DNA of 7,378 bases from UBA6136 sp964344495 (GCA_964344495.1 CAYFNI010000105.1:1-7378), one strand, 5' to 3'. Shown: positions 1 to 6,493, numbered from the stretch's first letter. The notes: generated from the sequence alone by a model not told the origin. Made by a program: numbers and translations.

Positions 1-44
1 CTGTTTGCATGTCCATGTGATGCCGTAAGAAGCATCGCACCCCT

Positions 45-71
45 GAAAGCCCCGCCAGTCGGGGCTTTCTT
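45..71 (+). terminator. Probable rho-independent terminator (left arm)
   Basis: The stem AAAGCCCCG (46-54) pairs with CGGGGCTTT (60-68) around the five-base loop CCAGT, and is followed by CTTGTGT. The T-tract is short and interrupted. The stem is A-rich on its 5' side, so it could also stop transcription on the minus strand. It would serve a gene lying to the left of the window, or act bidirectionally beyond the minus-strand gene ending at 361. Confidence 0.6.
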
Positions 72-360
72 GTGTCAGTAATGGCCAAGCGGATCTGAGC
101 TAGTTGCGCTACTGAGTTGAAAGTCTCGGCTGGGATTTAGCTCCCGACTGCTTGGTGAGGTCATTGGTGGCTGGAGAAGCGGATCCAATTGCCGTTGACT
201 TGATTCGCACGTTGCAACGTTTCAAGCCGGTGGCGAGGGGTGCACGGCTCTCCGATCACTCCCATGATGAATGGCGTCAACATCGGGGTGCGTCATGCTG
301 AATAGGTCACGAGTGCATCGTTGAATGCACCATCACGGACCATCTTGTCTTTAGGTTGCC
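72..360. other. Gene-free region, no identifiable function
   Basis: I find no convincing coding frame, tRNA or mobile-element remnant in these roughly 290 bases. Small structures are present: a perfect 12-bp palindrome ACGTTGCAACGT (209-220), a six-base-pair hairpin GTGCAT/ATGCAC (313-318 with 325-330) just downstream of the minus-strand gene, and a nine-base direct repeat AAGCGGATC (87-95 and 177-185). None has a T-tract or other feature that fixes its role. Confidence 0.6.
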
Positions 361-660
361 TCAAGGGCACGCGTAGGCTTTTCCGTCCACAGACCCGTTA
401 AAACTGCCGTTAGCCTGTATGTTGGTGATAACGAGGTGGGTGGCGCCGAGGCCTTCTGCCTTGCGTTCGGCATAACGCTTGGCGATCGACTGCCACTGCG
501 GGTTTTTGCCATAGCCGGAGGACGCTGAAAGAGTGGAAATGAAGCGGCAGTTCTTGACCTCGGACTCCGTCACGATATCGGCTTTGGCATGGCTGGGGCG
601 GATGCCGGTCAGTAATGAAAGCGCAAGGACTGATAGGGTGCGCAGGGATGTATTGAGCAT
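361..660 (-). CDS. Small secreted protein, DUF4156/RcsF-like (left arm)
   Basis: This 99-residue protein of unknown function begins with a Sec signal peptide: an Arg near the N terminus, a hydrophobic stretch at about residues 8-19, and a likely cleavage site after Ser-His-Ala at residue 25. There is no lipobox cysteine. The mature part runs NCRFI (Cys38), SGYGKNP (48-54), GATHLVITNI (72-81) and ends AYACP (Cys98). The pattern Cys...Gly-Ala-Thr-His-Leu-Val...Gly...Ala-Tyr-x-Cys resembles small periplasmic or lipoprotein families such as DUF4156 (YjeI) and RcsF, where the two cysteines may form a disulfide. The start is set by GGAGGGG eight bases upstream of the ATG. The frame stays open far upstream, but that stretch is antisense to hsp20 and lacks a ribosome site. 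It is divergent from hsp20. No function is claimed, and the family assignment is from pattern resemblance only. Confidence 0.75.
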   Translation of the reverse strand: MLNTSLRTLSVLALSLLTGIRPSHAKADIVTESEVKNCRFISTLSASSGYGKNPQWQSIAKRYAERKAEGLGATHLVITNIQANGSFNGSVDGKAYACP

Positions 661-695
661 AGTGGAAGCCCCTCCGAGCCAGAATGTTCGCATGT

Positions 696-711
696 GGTGC
701 GTATTCGCACC
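696..711. repeat. Hairpin/operator-like inverted repeat GGTGCG-TATT-CGCACC
   Basis: A perfect six-base-pair inverted repeat with a four-base loop lies 36 bases upstream of the minus-strand secreted-protein start, in its probable leader or promoter region. It could be a repressor-binding site or an RNA hairpin in the 5' leader. No T-tract follows, so it is not a terminator. Confidence 0.35.
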
Positions 712-799
712 GAATAAGTGCAAAGAATAGTGGGTTTCGTCAGGATAGGGAATACATGGGCGATTTTTTCGTCCGAGGCCCCCGCACCAGCGGTACCAA

Positions 800-827
800 G
801 GCAGGTCCCGCCTTACGGCAGGTCCCG
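800..827. repeat. Tandem 11-bp direct repeat GGCAGGTCCCG
   Basis: Two exact copies of GGCAGGTCCCG (800-810 and 817-827) are spaced 17 bp apart, start to start, about 30 bp upstream of the hsp20 heat-shock promoter. They are flanked by CCAAG (796-800) and CTTGG (834-838), which could close a larger stem. Repeated sites at this distance suggest regulator binding, but no known motif is recognised. Confidence 0.4.
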
Positions 828-857
828 TAGCGGCTTGGGCTGGCCATGTCTGATGTA

Positions 858-885
858 CTTGAAAGACGTTCCGGGGACGCCATAT
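858..885 (+). promoter_or_regulatory. Sigma-32 (RpoH) heat-shock promoter of hsp20
   Basis: The -35 element CTTGAAA (858-864) matches the E. coli RpoH consensus exactly. After a 13-base spacer, CGCCATAT (878-885) matches the consensus CCCCATNT at all but one defined position. Transcription would start near 892, giving a leader of about 30 bases that contains the ribosome binding site AAAGGAG (909-915). This places the gene in the heat-shock regulon, as expected for a small heat-shock chaperone. Confidence 0.8.
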
Positions 886-921
886 CGGGGGTGTATTCCA
901 ATCTTCCCAAAGGAGAACCCC

Positions 922-1356
922 ATGTCCCGATACGAACCCTGGAGTCTGCTCAATCAACTGCAGCGTGAACTGGAGCGTAACTACGAAAGCAAAGCGGCCG
1001 GCACCGAAACGGCAGCCACGGCTGAATGGACCCCCGCCGTCGACATCAAGGAAGAGGCGGATCGCTATGTGCTGTGGGCCGATCTGCCGGGTGTCAGCCC
1101 GGAAGCGATCGACATCATGATGGAAAACGGCATCCTCACGCTGAAAGGCGAGCGGTCTACCGAATCGACCGAGCGTCGCGAAGGTTTGAAGCGCGCCGAG
1201 CGCGTCAAAGGCAGCTTTTACCGGCGCTTCTCGCTGCCGGATACGGCCGATGCTGACAGCATCTCCGCGCGTTGCAATGCGGGTGTGCTGGAAATCTCGA
1301 TTCCAAAAAAAGCCGCCGTGCAGCCGAAGCGAATCCATGTCATGGCTGCGGCCTGA
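922..1356 (+). CDS. Small heat-shock protein, Hsp20/alpha-crystallin family (left arm)
   Basis: This 144-residue protein is an ATP-independent holdase of the cytoplasm that binds unfolding proteins and keeps them soluble for refolding by Hsp70 and Hsp100 systems. It has a short N-terminal arm (1-36), then an alpha-crystallin domain (about 37-130) opening with WTPAVDIKEE and WADLPGV, followed by GSFYRRFSLP (97-106) and the signature A-x-x-x-A-GVLEI-x-I-PK (117-129). The C-terminal tail carries the I-x-V anchor (Ile138-His-Val140) used for oligomer assembly. Length is typical for the family. The ATG is fixed by AAAGGAG six bases upstream; a longer open frame back to 718 is not supported. A sigma-32 promoter precedes it and a strong terminator follows, so it is probably transcribed alone. 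It is of the general bacterial Hsp20 type and I do not assign it as IbpA. Confidence 0.95.
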   Translation: MSRYEPWSLLNQLQRELERNYESKAAGTETAATAEWTPAVDIKEEADRYVLWADLPGVSPEAIDIMMENGILTLKGERSTESTERREGLKRAERVKGSFYRRFSLPDTADADSISARCNAGVLEISIPKKAAVQPKRIHVMAAA

Positions 1357-1363
1357 TGCGTGA

Positions 1364-1383
1364 TGGGGTGAGCATTCACCCCA
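1364..1383 (+). other. Hairpin directly after hsp20 stop
   Basis: TGGGGTGA (1364-1371) pairs with TCACCCCA (1376-1383) around the loop GCAT, starting eight bases after the stop codon. It has no T-tract. It may protect the 3' end of the mRNA or assist the terminator just downstream. Confidence 0.55.
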
Positions 1384-1392
1384 CGAAAACAC

Positions 1393-1416
1393 AAGGGCGC
1401 TGCGGCGCCCTTTTTT
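1393..1416 (+). terminator. Strong rho-independent terminator of hsp20
   Basis: GGGCGC (1395-1400) pairs with GCGCCC (1405-1410) around a TGCG loop. It is extended by two A-T pairs and followed by six consecutive T residues (1411-1416). This separates hsp20 from the glucan gene downstream. Confidence 0.9.
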
Positions 1417-1461
1417 GCGGATCATGCTTGGTTTGTCGGTGCCAATCCAGCCGCTTCGGTC

Positions 1462-1467
1462 TAGAAT
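1462..1467 (+). promoter_or_regulatory. Possible -10 box for the glucan gene
   Basis: TAGAAT matches the sigma-70 -10 consensus at five of six positions and lies 70 bases before the chosen ATG, just after the hsp20 terminator. No good -35 hexamer is found at 16-18 bases; TTGTCG at 1433-1438 is too far away. An independent promoter is expected here because of the terminator, but this exact site is tentative. Confidence 0.25.
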
Positions 1468-1536
1468 TGACCGGGCCAGGGCAGATGAACACCGCCCGTT
1501 GTTGCCGTGAAAAATTCCGACCTATCTGGAAGTCAG

Positions 1537-3120
1537 ATGACACACCTACTGAATCGACCTCTGTTGTCCCGCCACGCCCTCTGGCTCGGCGGGATGTTGC
1601 TGGCCGCACAGGCCCTGATCGGCGTGCAGGCGGCCAGCGCCGATCTGCATTTCGGCCCCGAGCAGCCGTTCTCGTTCGATGCGCTGATCGAGCGCGCCTC
1701 GCGGTTGGCCAAGGCGGCATATGCCCCACCCCCGAGGCCGATGCCCTCGGTGGTGGAAAAGATCGACTACGAGGCCTGGGGCAATATCCGCTACAGGCCG
1801 GAATCGGCGCTGTTCGCCGAGGGCCCCGGCCTGTATCCGGCGACCTTCTTCCATGTCGGTCAGTTCTTCCAGAAATCGGTCAAGATGCACTGGGTCGAGC
1901 AGGGTCAGTCACGTGAGATCCTCTACAGCAACGACTACTTCTCGATGCCGAAAAACAGCATTGCCCGCAAGCTGCCGGCGGACACTGGCTTTGCCGGCTT
2001 CCGGCTGCAGGAGTCGCGTCATCGGGAGGACTGGCGCACCCAGGACTGGCTGGCCTTTCTCGGCGCCTCCTATTTTCGTGCGATCGGCGCCTTGAATCAG
2101 TACGGCCTCTCGGCGCGGGGTGTCACCATCGACTCGGCCGAGCCGACGCCGGAAGAATTCCCCGACTTCATCGAGTTTTACATCGAGGGGGCCCAATCCG
2201 AGGCCGAGCCTGAGGTCATTTATGCGCTGTTGAACGGCCCCAGTATCACTGGCGCCTATCGGTTTTCGGTGCGCCGGACCGAGGGCGTGGTGCAGGACAT
2301 CGATGCGGCCCTGTTCATGCGCAAGGACGTCGCCCGTCTGGGGCTGGCCCCGCTGACCTCCATGTATTGGTTCAGCGAGACCGAAAAGCGCCGCCTGGAA
2401 GACTGGCGTCCCGAGGTGCATGACTCCGATGGTCTGGCTATCTGGACCGGCTCCGGTGAACGCCTGTGGCGACCGCTGATCAACCAGCCCTTCGCAGTCA
2501 CCTCCAGCTTTGTCGACAAGAGTCCCAAGGGCTTTGGCCTGTTGCAACGCGATCGCGTGTTCGAGAATTATCTGGATGGCGTCAACTACGAACGCCGGCC
2601 CAGCCTCTGGGTCGAGCCGCTGGATGATTGGGGCGACGGGGCGGTGCAGCTGGTCGAACTGCCCACCGACGACGAAATTCACGACAACATCGGCGCCTAC
2701 TGGCGTCCGGCACAGCCCGTCAAGGCAGGGGCATCGTTCCGGTTGCGCTATCGCCTGCACTGGCTGGCCGACGAGCCGTACCCCGCCAAAGTCGCCAAAT
2801 GCGTGGCGACCCGCATCGGCCGCGGGGGCCAGCCCGGCAAGCCGCGGCCCAAGGGGGTCTACAAGTTCAGCGTCGAATTTGCCGGTGCTGCGCTTGATCC
2901 GCTCTGGGGTGACACCGTCAAGGCACAACCGGTGGTCTCGGCTTCACAGGGCACCATCAGCGGCGCATTCATGGAGCCGATTCCCGGCACGCGGCGCTGG
3001 CGCGCGATTTTCGACCTGACCCCGAAAACCGAGGATCCGGTCGAACTGCGCCTGTACATTCGCGGCAATGGCGACGCCATGACCGAAACCTGGCTGTACC
3101 AGTTCCGCCCCAACCACTAG
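1537..3120 (+). CDS. opgD: Periplasmic glucan biosynthesis protein, OpgG/OpgD family, OpgD-like (left arm)
   Basis: This 527-residue periplasmic protein shapes osmoregulated beta-glucans; family members are classed as GH186 and some are beta-1,2-glucanases. A Sec-type signal peptide (hydrophobic 14-30, cleavage probably after Ala-Ser-Ala at 35) precedes FSFDAL (45-50). Family motifs are GFAGFRL (151-157), FLGASYFRAIGA (174-185), YGLSARG (189-195), EEFPDF (206-211), LLNGPSITGAYRF (231-243), RPEVHDSDGL (291-300), GFGLLQRDR (332-340), RPSLWVEP (354-361) and PTDDEIHDNIGAYW (376-389). By recollection of E. coli OpgD, Asp296 or Asp298 and Asp383 are the likely catalytic acids. The tail (ATRIGRGG, DPVELRLYIRG, ETWLYQF) matches OpgD better than OpgG, and no opgH follows. 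The twin-arginine signal of E. coli OpgD is absent. The ATG at 1537 has GGAAG at 1528-1532; a GTG at 1507 would add ten residues but lacks a ribosome site. Confidence 0.9.
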   Translation: MTHLLNRPLLSRHALWLGGMLLAAQALIGVQAASADLHFGPEQPFSFDALIERASRLAKAAYAPPPRPMPSVVEKIDYEAWGNIRYRPESALFAEGPGLYPATFFHVGQFFQKSVKMHWVEQGQSREILYSNDYFSMPKNSIARKLPADTGFAGFRLQESRHREDWRTQDWLAFLGASYFRAIGALNQYGLSARGVTIDSAEPTPEEFPDFIEFYIEGAQSEAEPEVIYALLNGPSITGAYRFSVRRTEGVVQDIDAALFMRKDVARLGLAPLTSMYWFSETEKRRLEDWRPEVHDSDGLAIWTGSGERLWRPLINQPFAVTSSFVDKSPKGFGLLQRDRVFENYLDGVNYERRPSLWVEPLDDWGDGAVQLVELPTDDEIHDNIGAYWRPAQPVKAGASFRLRYRLHWLADEPYPAKVAKCVATRIGRGGQPGKPRPKGVYKFSVEFAGAALDPLWGDTVKAQPVVSASQGTISGAFMEPIPGTRRWRAIFDLTPKTEDPVELRLYIRGNGDAMTETWLYQFRPNH

Positions 3121-3138
3121 TCGCCTCGGTGTTCCGTT

Positions 3139-3174
3139 CGGGGTCCCCATGGACCCCGGGCGGGGATCCCGCCC
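3139..3174. terminator. Two tandem GC-rich hairpins between convergent genes
   Basis: CGGGGTCC (3139-3146) pairs with GGACCCCG (3151-3158) around CCAT, and GGGCGGG (3158-3164) pairs with CCCGCCC (3168-3174) around GAT. The stems abut, sharing base 3158. They fill most of the 67-base gap between the stops of the glucan gene and the minus-strand hydrolase. No T-tract follows on either strand, so this may be a bidirectional pause, an mRNA-stabilising structure or a REP-like element rather than a classical terminator. Confidence 0.4.
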
Positions 3175-3187
3175 GCCTCACAAGAAC

Positions 3188-3689
3188 TCAAGTCAGCCGC
3201 AAGGCCAGCTGCTCCATCGGCTGAGCGACCCGCACCCGCGTGATGCGGCCTTCCCGCTCGACGGCAAAGCCCTCTCCGGCCTGGCAGTGTCGATCCGTCT
3301 CCAGCACGATCAGCGCGTGTGGCTGGACGGTGCGGAAATACAGCATCTCCTCGTTCCCGCCGATCCACTCGGCGCTGGCGTATCGAATCCGCGTGGCACC
3401 GACACGGAGGCCGAGCGGCACCATCAACCCCTCGCGTCCCGGGAGTTGCAGGCTTTCCCCGTCGAGAAGGCAAGCCCCGTGCTGATACAGGCGGAAGGTC
3501 TTGTCAAAGCCGTCCAGATTGATCACATGCAGGAATCGCTCACCCTGAGCGTTGGCCGTCGAGGTCAGAAACAGGCCGGTATGCGGGCAGTCATGCTGGA
3601 ACTCCGGCACGGCCCCCAGGTGTTGCAGTGCCGAGCGAAACAGGTCGATGTCGCAGGGATAGGCGGTCGTCAGCAGGATCGCCCGGCCG
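3188..3689 (-). CDS. C-terminal fragment of a probable beta-galactosidase-like glycoside hydrolase (left arm, cut at axis)
   Basis: Only the last 166 codons are real sequence; the N-terminal part is lost at the palindrome axis. The fragment begins AILLTTAYPCDIDLF, then runs through PEFQHDCPHTGLFLTSTAN, RFLHVINLDGFDKTFRLY, LQLPGREGLMVPLGLRVG, RIRYASAEWIG and a beta-rich tail ending LALRLT. The mix of an alpha/beta stretch and then short beta strands with Leu-His-Val-Ile-Asn-Leu-Asp-Gly looks like the C-terminal accessory domains of bacterial beta-galactosidases, probably GH35. This is from memory of such proteins, and the catalytic domain is not present to confirm it. The frame stays open across the axis to an ATG at 3749-3751, adding about 21 residues, but those come from the mirrored strand and are chimeric. 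It is convergent with the glucan gene. Confidence 0.55.
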
Positions 3690-3703
3690 CGGCCGGGCGA
3701 TCC
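3676..3703. other. Palindrome axis, GC-rich junction
   Basis: The axis lies between G3689 and C3690 within the run CCGGCCG|CGGCCGG. Because the entire window is mirrored, the extent of any pre-existing short palindrome cannot be known, but CGGCCG touching the axis is itself self-complementary. Such a sequence could let a nascent 3' end fold back and copy itself. The junction lies inside a protein-coding frame, so it does not coincide with a natural gene boundary. Confidence 0.8.
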
Positions 3704-4191
3704 TGCTGACGACCGCCTATCCCTGCGACATCGACCTGTTTCGCTCGGCACTGCAACACCTGGGGGCCGTGCCGGAGTTCCAGCATGACTGCCCGCATAC
3801 CGGCCTGTTTCTGACCTCGACGGCCAACGCTCAGGGTGAGCGATTCCTGCATGTGATCAATCTGGACGGCTTTGACAAGACCTTCCGCCTGTATCAGCAC
3901 GGGGCTTGCCTTCTCGACGGGGAAAGCCTGCAACTCCCGGGACGCGAGGGGTTGATGGTGCCGCTCGGCCTCCGTGTCGGTGCCACGCGGATTCGATACG
4001 CCAGCGCCGAGTGGATCGGCGGGAACGAGGAGATGCTGTATTTCCGCACCGTCCAGCCACACGCGCTGATCGTGCTGGAGACGGATCGACACTGCCAGGC
4101 CGGAGAGGGCTTTGCCGTCGAGCGGGAAGGCCGCATCACGCGGGTGCGGGTCGCTCAGCCGATGGAGCAGCTGGCCTTGCGGCTGACTTGA
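3690..4191 (+). CDS. C-terminal fragment of a probable beta-galactosidase-like glycoside hydrolase (right arm copy)
   Basis: Mirror copy of 3188-3689, reading away from the axis to a TGA at 4189-4191. The apparent start ATG at 3628 lies in the other arm, on sequence antisense to the same gene, and encodes an Arg/Ser-rich stretch (MPSETGRCRRDRR...) unlike the rest. The 187-codon frame is therefore a junction product and not a natural protein. Codon 21 (CGC) straddles the axis. Confidence 0.55.
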
Positions 4192-4204
4192 GTTCTTGTG
4201 AGGC

Positions 4205-4240
4205 GGGCGGGATCCCCGCCCGGGGTCCATGGGGACCCCG
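4205..4240. terminator. Two tandem GC-rich hairpins (right arm copy)
   Basis: Mirror of 3139-3174, between the right-arm hydrolase fragment (stop at 4189-4191) and the right-arm glucan gene. Confidence 0.4.
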
Positions 4241-4258
4241 AACGGAACACCGAGGCGA

Positions 4259-5842
4259 CTAGTGGTTGGGGCGGAACTGGTACAGCCAGGTTTCGGTCAT
4301 GGCGTCGCCATTGCCGCGAATGTACAGGCGCAGTTCGACCGGATCCTCGGTTTTCGGGGTCAGGTCGAAAATCGCGCGCCAGCGCCGCGTGCCGGGAATC
4401 GGCTCCATGAATGCGCCGCTGATGGTGCCCTGTGAAGCCGAGACCACCGGTTGTGCCTTGACGGTGTCACCCCAGAGCGGATCAAGCGCAGCACCGGCAA
4501 ATTCGACGCTGAACTTGTAGACCCCCTTGGGCCGCGGCTTGCCGGGCTGGCCCCCGCGGCCGATGCGGGTCGCCACGCATTTGGCGACTTTGGCGGGGTA
4601 CGGCTCGTCGGCCAGCCAGTGCAGGCGATAGCGCAACCGGAACGATGCCCCTGCCTTGACGGGCTGTGCCGGACGCCAGTAGGCGCCGATGTTGTCGTGA
4701 ATTTCGTCGTCGGTGGGCAGTTCGACCAGCTGCACCGCCCCGTCGCCCCAATCATCCAGCGGCTCGACCCAGAGGCTGGGCCGGCGTTCGTAGTTGACGC
4801 CATCCAGATAATTCTCGAACACGCGATCGCGTTGCAACAGGCCAAAGCCCTTGGGACTCTTGTCGACAAAGCTGGAGGTGACTGCGAAGGGCTGGTTGAT
4901 CAGCGGTCGCCACAGGCGTTCACCGGAGCCGGTCCAGATAGCCAGACCATCGGAGTCATGCACCTCGGGACGCCAGTCTTCCAGGCGGCGCTTTTCGGTC
5001 TCGCTGAACCAATACATGGAGGTCAGCGGGGCCAGCCCCAGACGGGCGACGTCCTTGCGCATGAACAGGGCCGCATCGATGTCCTGCACCACGCCCTCGG
5101 TCCGGCGCACCGAAAACCGATAGGCGCCAGTGATACTGGGGCCGTTCAACAGCGCATAAATGACCTCAGGCTCGGCCTCGGATTGGGCCCCCTCGATGTA
5201 AAACTCGATGAAGTCGGGGAATTCTTCCGGCGTCGGCTCGGCCGAGTCGATGGTGACACCCCGCGCCGAGAGGCCGTACTGATTCAAGGCGCCGATCGCA
5301 CGAAAATAGGAGGCGCCGAGAAAGGCCAGCCAGTCCTGGGTGCGCCAGTCCTCCCGATGACGCGACTCCTGCAGCCGGAAGCCGGCAAAGCCAGTGTCCG
5401 CCGGCAGCTTGCGGGCAATGCTGTTTTTCGGCATCGAGAAGTAGTCGTTGCTGTAGAGGATCTCACGTGACTGACCCTGCTCGACCCAGTGCATCTTGAC
5501 CGATTTCTGGAAGAACTGACCGACATGGAAGAAGGTCGCCGGATACAGGCCGGGGCCCTCGGCGAACAGCGCCGATTCCGGCCTGTAGCGGATATTGCCC
5601 CAGGCCTCGTAGTCGATCTTTTCCACCACCGAGGGCATCGGCCTCGGGGGTGGGGCATATGCCGCCTTGGCCAACCGCGAGGCGCGCTCGATCAGCGCAT
5701 CGAACGAGAACGGCTGCTCGGGGCCGAAATGCAGATCGGCGCTGGCCGCCTGCACGCCGATCAGGGCCTGTGCGGCCAGCAACATCCCGCCGAGCCAGAG
5801 GGCGTGGCGGGACAACAGAGGTCGATTCAGTAGGTGTGTCAT
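4259..5842 (-). CDS. opgD: Periplasmic glucan biosynthesis protein, OpgD-like (right arm copy)
   Basis: Identical mirror copy of the gene at 1537-3120: 527 residues, the same Sec signal peptide, and the same HDSDGL and HDNIGAYW motif regions. The ATG is at 5840-5842 on the minus strand with GGAAG at 5847-5851; the alternative GTG start would be at 5872. It ends at a TAG stop at 4259-4261, after which the mirrored convergent hairpins lie. It should be counted once with the left-arm copy. Confidence 0.9.
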   Translation of the reverse strand: MTHLLNRPLLSRHALWLGGMLLAAQALIGVQAASADLHFGPEQPFSFDALIERASRLAKAAYAPPPRPMPSVVEKIDYEAWGNIRYRPESALFAEGPGLYPATFFHVGQFFQKSVKMHWVEQGQSREILYSNDYFSMPKNSIARKLPADTGFAGFRLQESRHREDWRTQDWLAFLGASYFRAIGALNQYGLSARGVTIDSAEPTPEEFPDFIEFYIEGAQSEAEPEVIYALLNGPSITGAYRFSVRRTEGVVQDIDAALFMRKDVARLGLAPLTSMYWFSETEKRRLEDWRPEVHDSDGLAIWTGSGERLWRPLINQPFAVTSSFVDKSPKGFGLLQRDRVFENYLDGVNYERRPSLWVEPLDDWGDGAVQLVELPTDDEIHDNIGAYWRPAQPVKAGASFRLRYRLHWLADEPYPAKVAKCVATRIGRGGQPGKPRPKGVYKFSVEFAGAALDPLWGDTVKAQPVVSASQGTISGAFMEPIPGTRRWRAIFDLTPKTEDPVELRLYIRGNGDAMTETWLYQFRPNH

Positions 5843-5911
5843 CTGACTTCCAGATAGGTCGGAATTTTTCACGGCAACAACGGGCGGTGTTCATCTGCCC
5901 TGGCCCGGTCA

Positions 5912-5917
5912 ATTCTA
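5912..5917 (-). promoter_or_regulatory. Possible -10 box for the glucan gene (right arm copy)
   Basis: Mirror of 1462-1467, with the same lack of a clear -35 element. Confidence 0.25.
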
Positions 5918-5962
5918 GACCGAAGCGGCTGGATTGGCACCGACAAACCAAGCATGATCCGC

Positions 5963-5986
5963 AAAAAAGGGCGCCGCAGCGCCCTT
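5963..5986 (-). terminator. Rho-independent terminator of hsp20 (right arm copy)
   Basis: Mirror of 1393-1416, acting on the minus strand after the hsp20 copy. The companion hairpin is at 5996-6015. Confidence 0.9.
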
Positions 5987-5995
5987 GTGTTTTCG

Positions 5996-6015
5996 TGGGG
6001 TGAATGCTCACCCCA
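5996..6015 (-). other. Hairpin directly after hsp20 stop (right arm copy)
   Basis: Mirror of 1364-1383: an eight-base-pair stem with a GCAT loop and no T-tract. Confidence 0.55.
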
Positions 6016-6022
6016 TCACGCA

Positions 6023-6457
6023 TCAGGCCGCAGCCATGACATGGATTCGCTTCGGCTGCACGGCGGCTTTTTTTGGAATCGAGATTTCCAGCACACCCGC
6101 ATTGCAACGCGCGGAGATGCTGTCAGCATCGGCCGTATCCGGCAGCGAGAAGCGCCGGTAAAAGCTGCCTTTGACGCGCTCGGCGCGCTTCAAACCTTCG
6201 CGACGCTCGGTCGATTCGGTAGACCGCTCGCCTTTCAGCGTGAGGATGCCGTTTTCCATCATGATGTCGATCGCTTCCGGGCTGACACCCGGCAGATCGG
6301 CCCACAGCACATAGCGATCCGCCTCTTCCTTGATGTCGACGGCGGGGGTCCATTCAGCCGTGGCTGCCGTTTCGGTGCCGGCCGCTTTGCTTTCGTAGTT
6401 ACGCTCCAGTTCACGCTGCAGTTGATTGAGCAGACTCCAGGGTTCGTATCGGGACAT
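6023..6457 (-). CDS. Small heat-shock protein, Hsp20 family (right arm copy)
   Basis: Identical mirror copy of the Hsp20 gene at 922-1356: 144 codons, alpha-crystallin domain at about 37-130, GVLEI signature and C-terminal I-x-V motif. The ribosome binding site is at 6464-6470 on the minus strand. It shares its promoter and terminator copies with the left-arm gene and is not an independent paralogue. Confidence 0.95.
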   Translation of the reverse strand: MSRYEPWSLLNQLQRELERNYESKAAGTETAATAEWTPAVDIKEEADRYVLWADLPGVSPEAIDIMMENGILTLKGERSTESTERREGLKRAERVKGSFYRRFSLPDTADADSISARCNAGVLEISIPKKAAVQPKRIHVMAAA

Positions 6458-6493
6458 GGGGTTCTCCTTTGGGAAGATTGGAATACACCCCCG

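Larger units (their letters stand above)
1..3689 (+). repeat. Left arm of a window-long perfect inverted repeat
   Basis: The sequence from 1 to 3689 is repeated as its exact reverse complement from 3690 to 7378, with no spacer at the axis between 3689 and 3690. The first bases (CTGTTTGCATGTCC) are the complement of the last ones read backwards. Segments compared by eye at the ends, around the hsp20 start and at the axis match base for base, and each protein reading frame in one arm has an identical mirrored partner. Natural duplicated arms normally show some divergence or a central spacer; neither is seen. The likely cause is an assembly or library artefact (snap-back or missed hairpin adapter). 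A real head-to-head junction or a hairpin-ended linear molecule read through its end would look the same. Confidence 0.98.

Noticed and set aside
81..165. Possible tRNA-like or small RNA segment
   Set aside because: A few tRNA-like words occur, but no cloverleaf with acceptor, anticodon and T arms can be formed.
762..769. T-run at 764-769 as a terminator
   Set aside because: There is no GC-rich stem immediately before the T-run on the plus strand, so it is not an intrinsic terminator.
892..924. RNA thermometer (ROSE or FourU type) in the hsp20 leader
   Set aside because: The leader is only about 30 bases and the best pairing with AAAGGAG is about four base pairs; there is no UUUU run or ROSE-like hairpin.
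361..1425. Long 354-codon minus-strand frame covering the secreted protein and hsp20
   Set aside because: Only its last 99 codons form a plausible protein with a signal peptide and ribosome site; the rest is antisense to hsp20 and its terminator.
1909..2928. 339-codon minus-strand frame inside the glucan gene
   Set aside because: It is antisense to a clear OpgG/OpgD-family gene; long antisense frames are common in GC-rich coding DNA and this one shows no recognisable domain.
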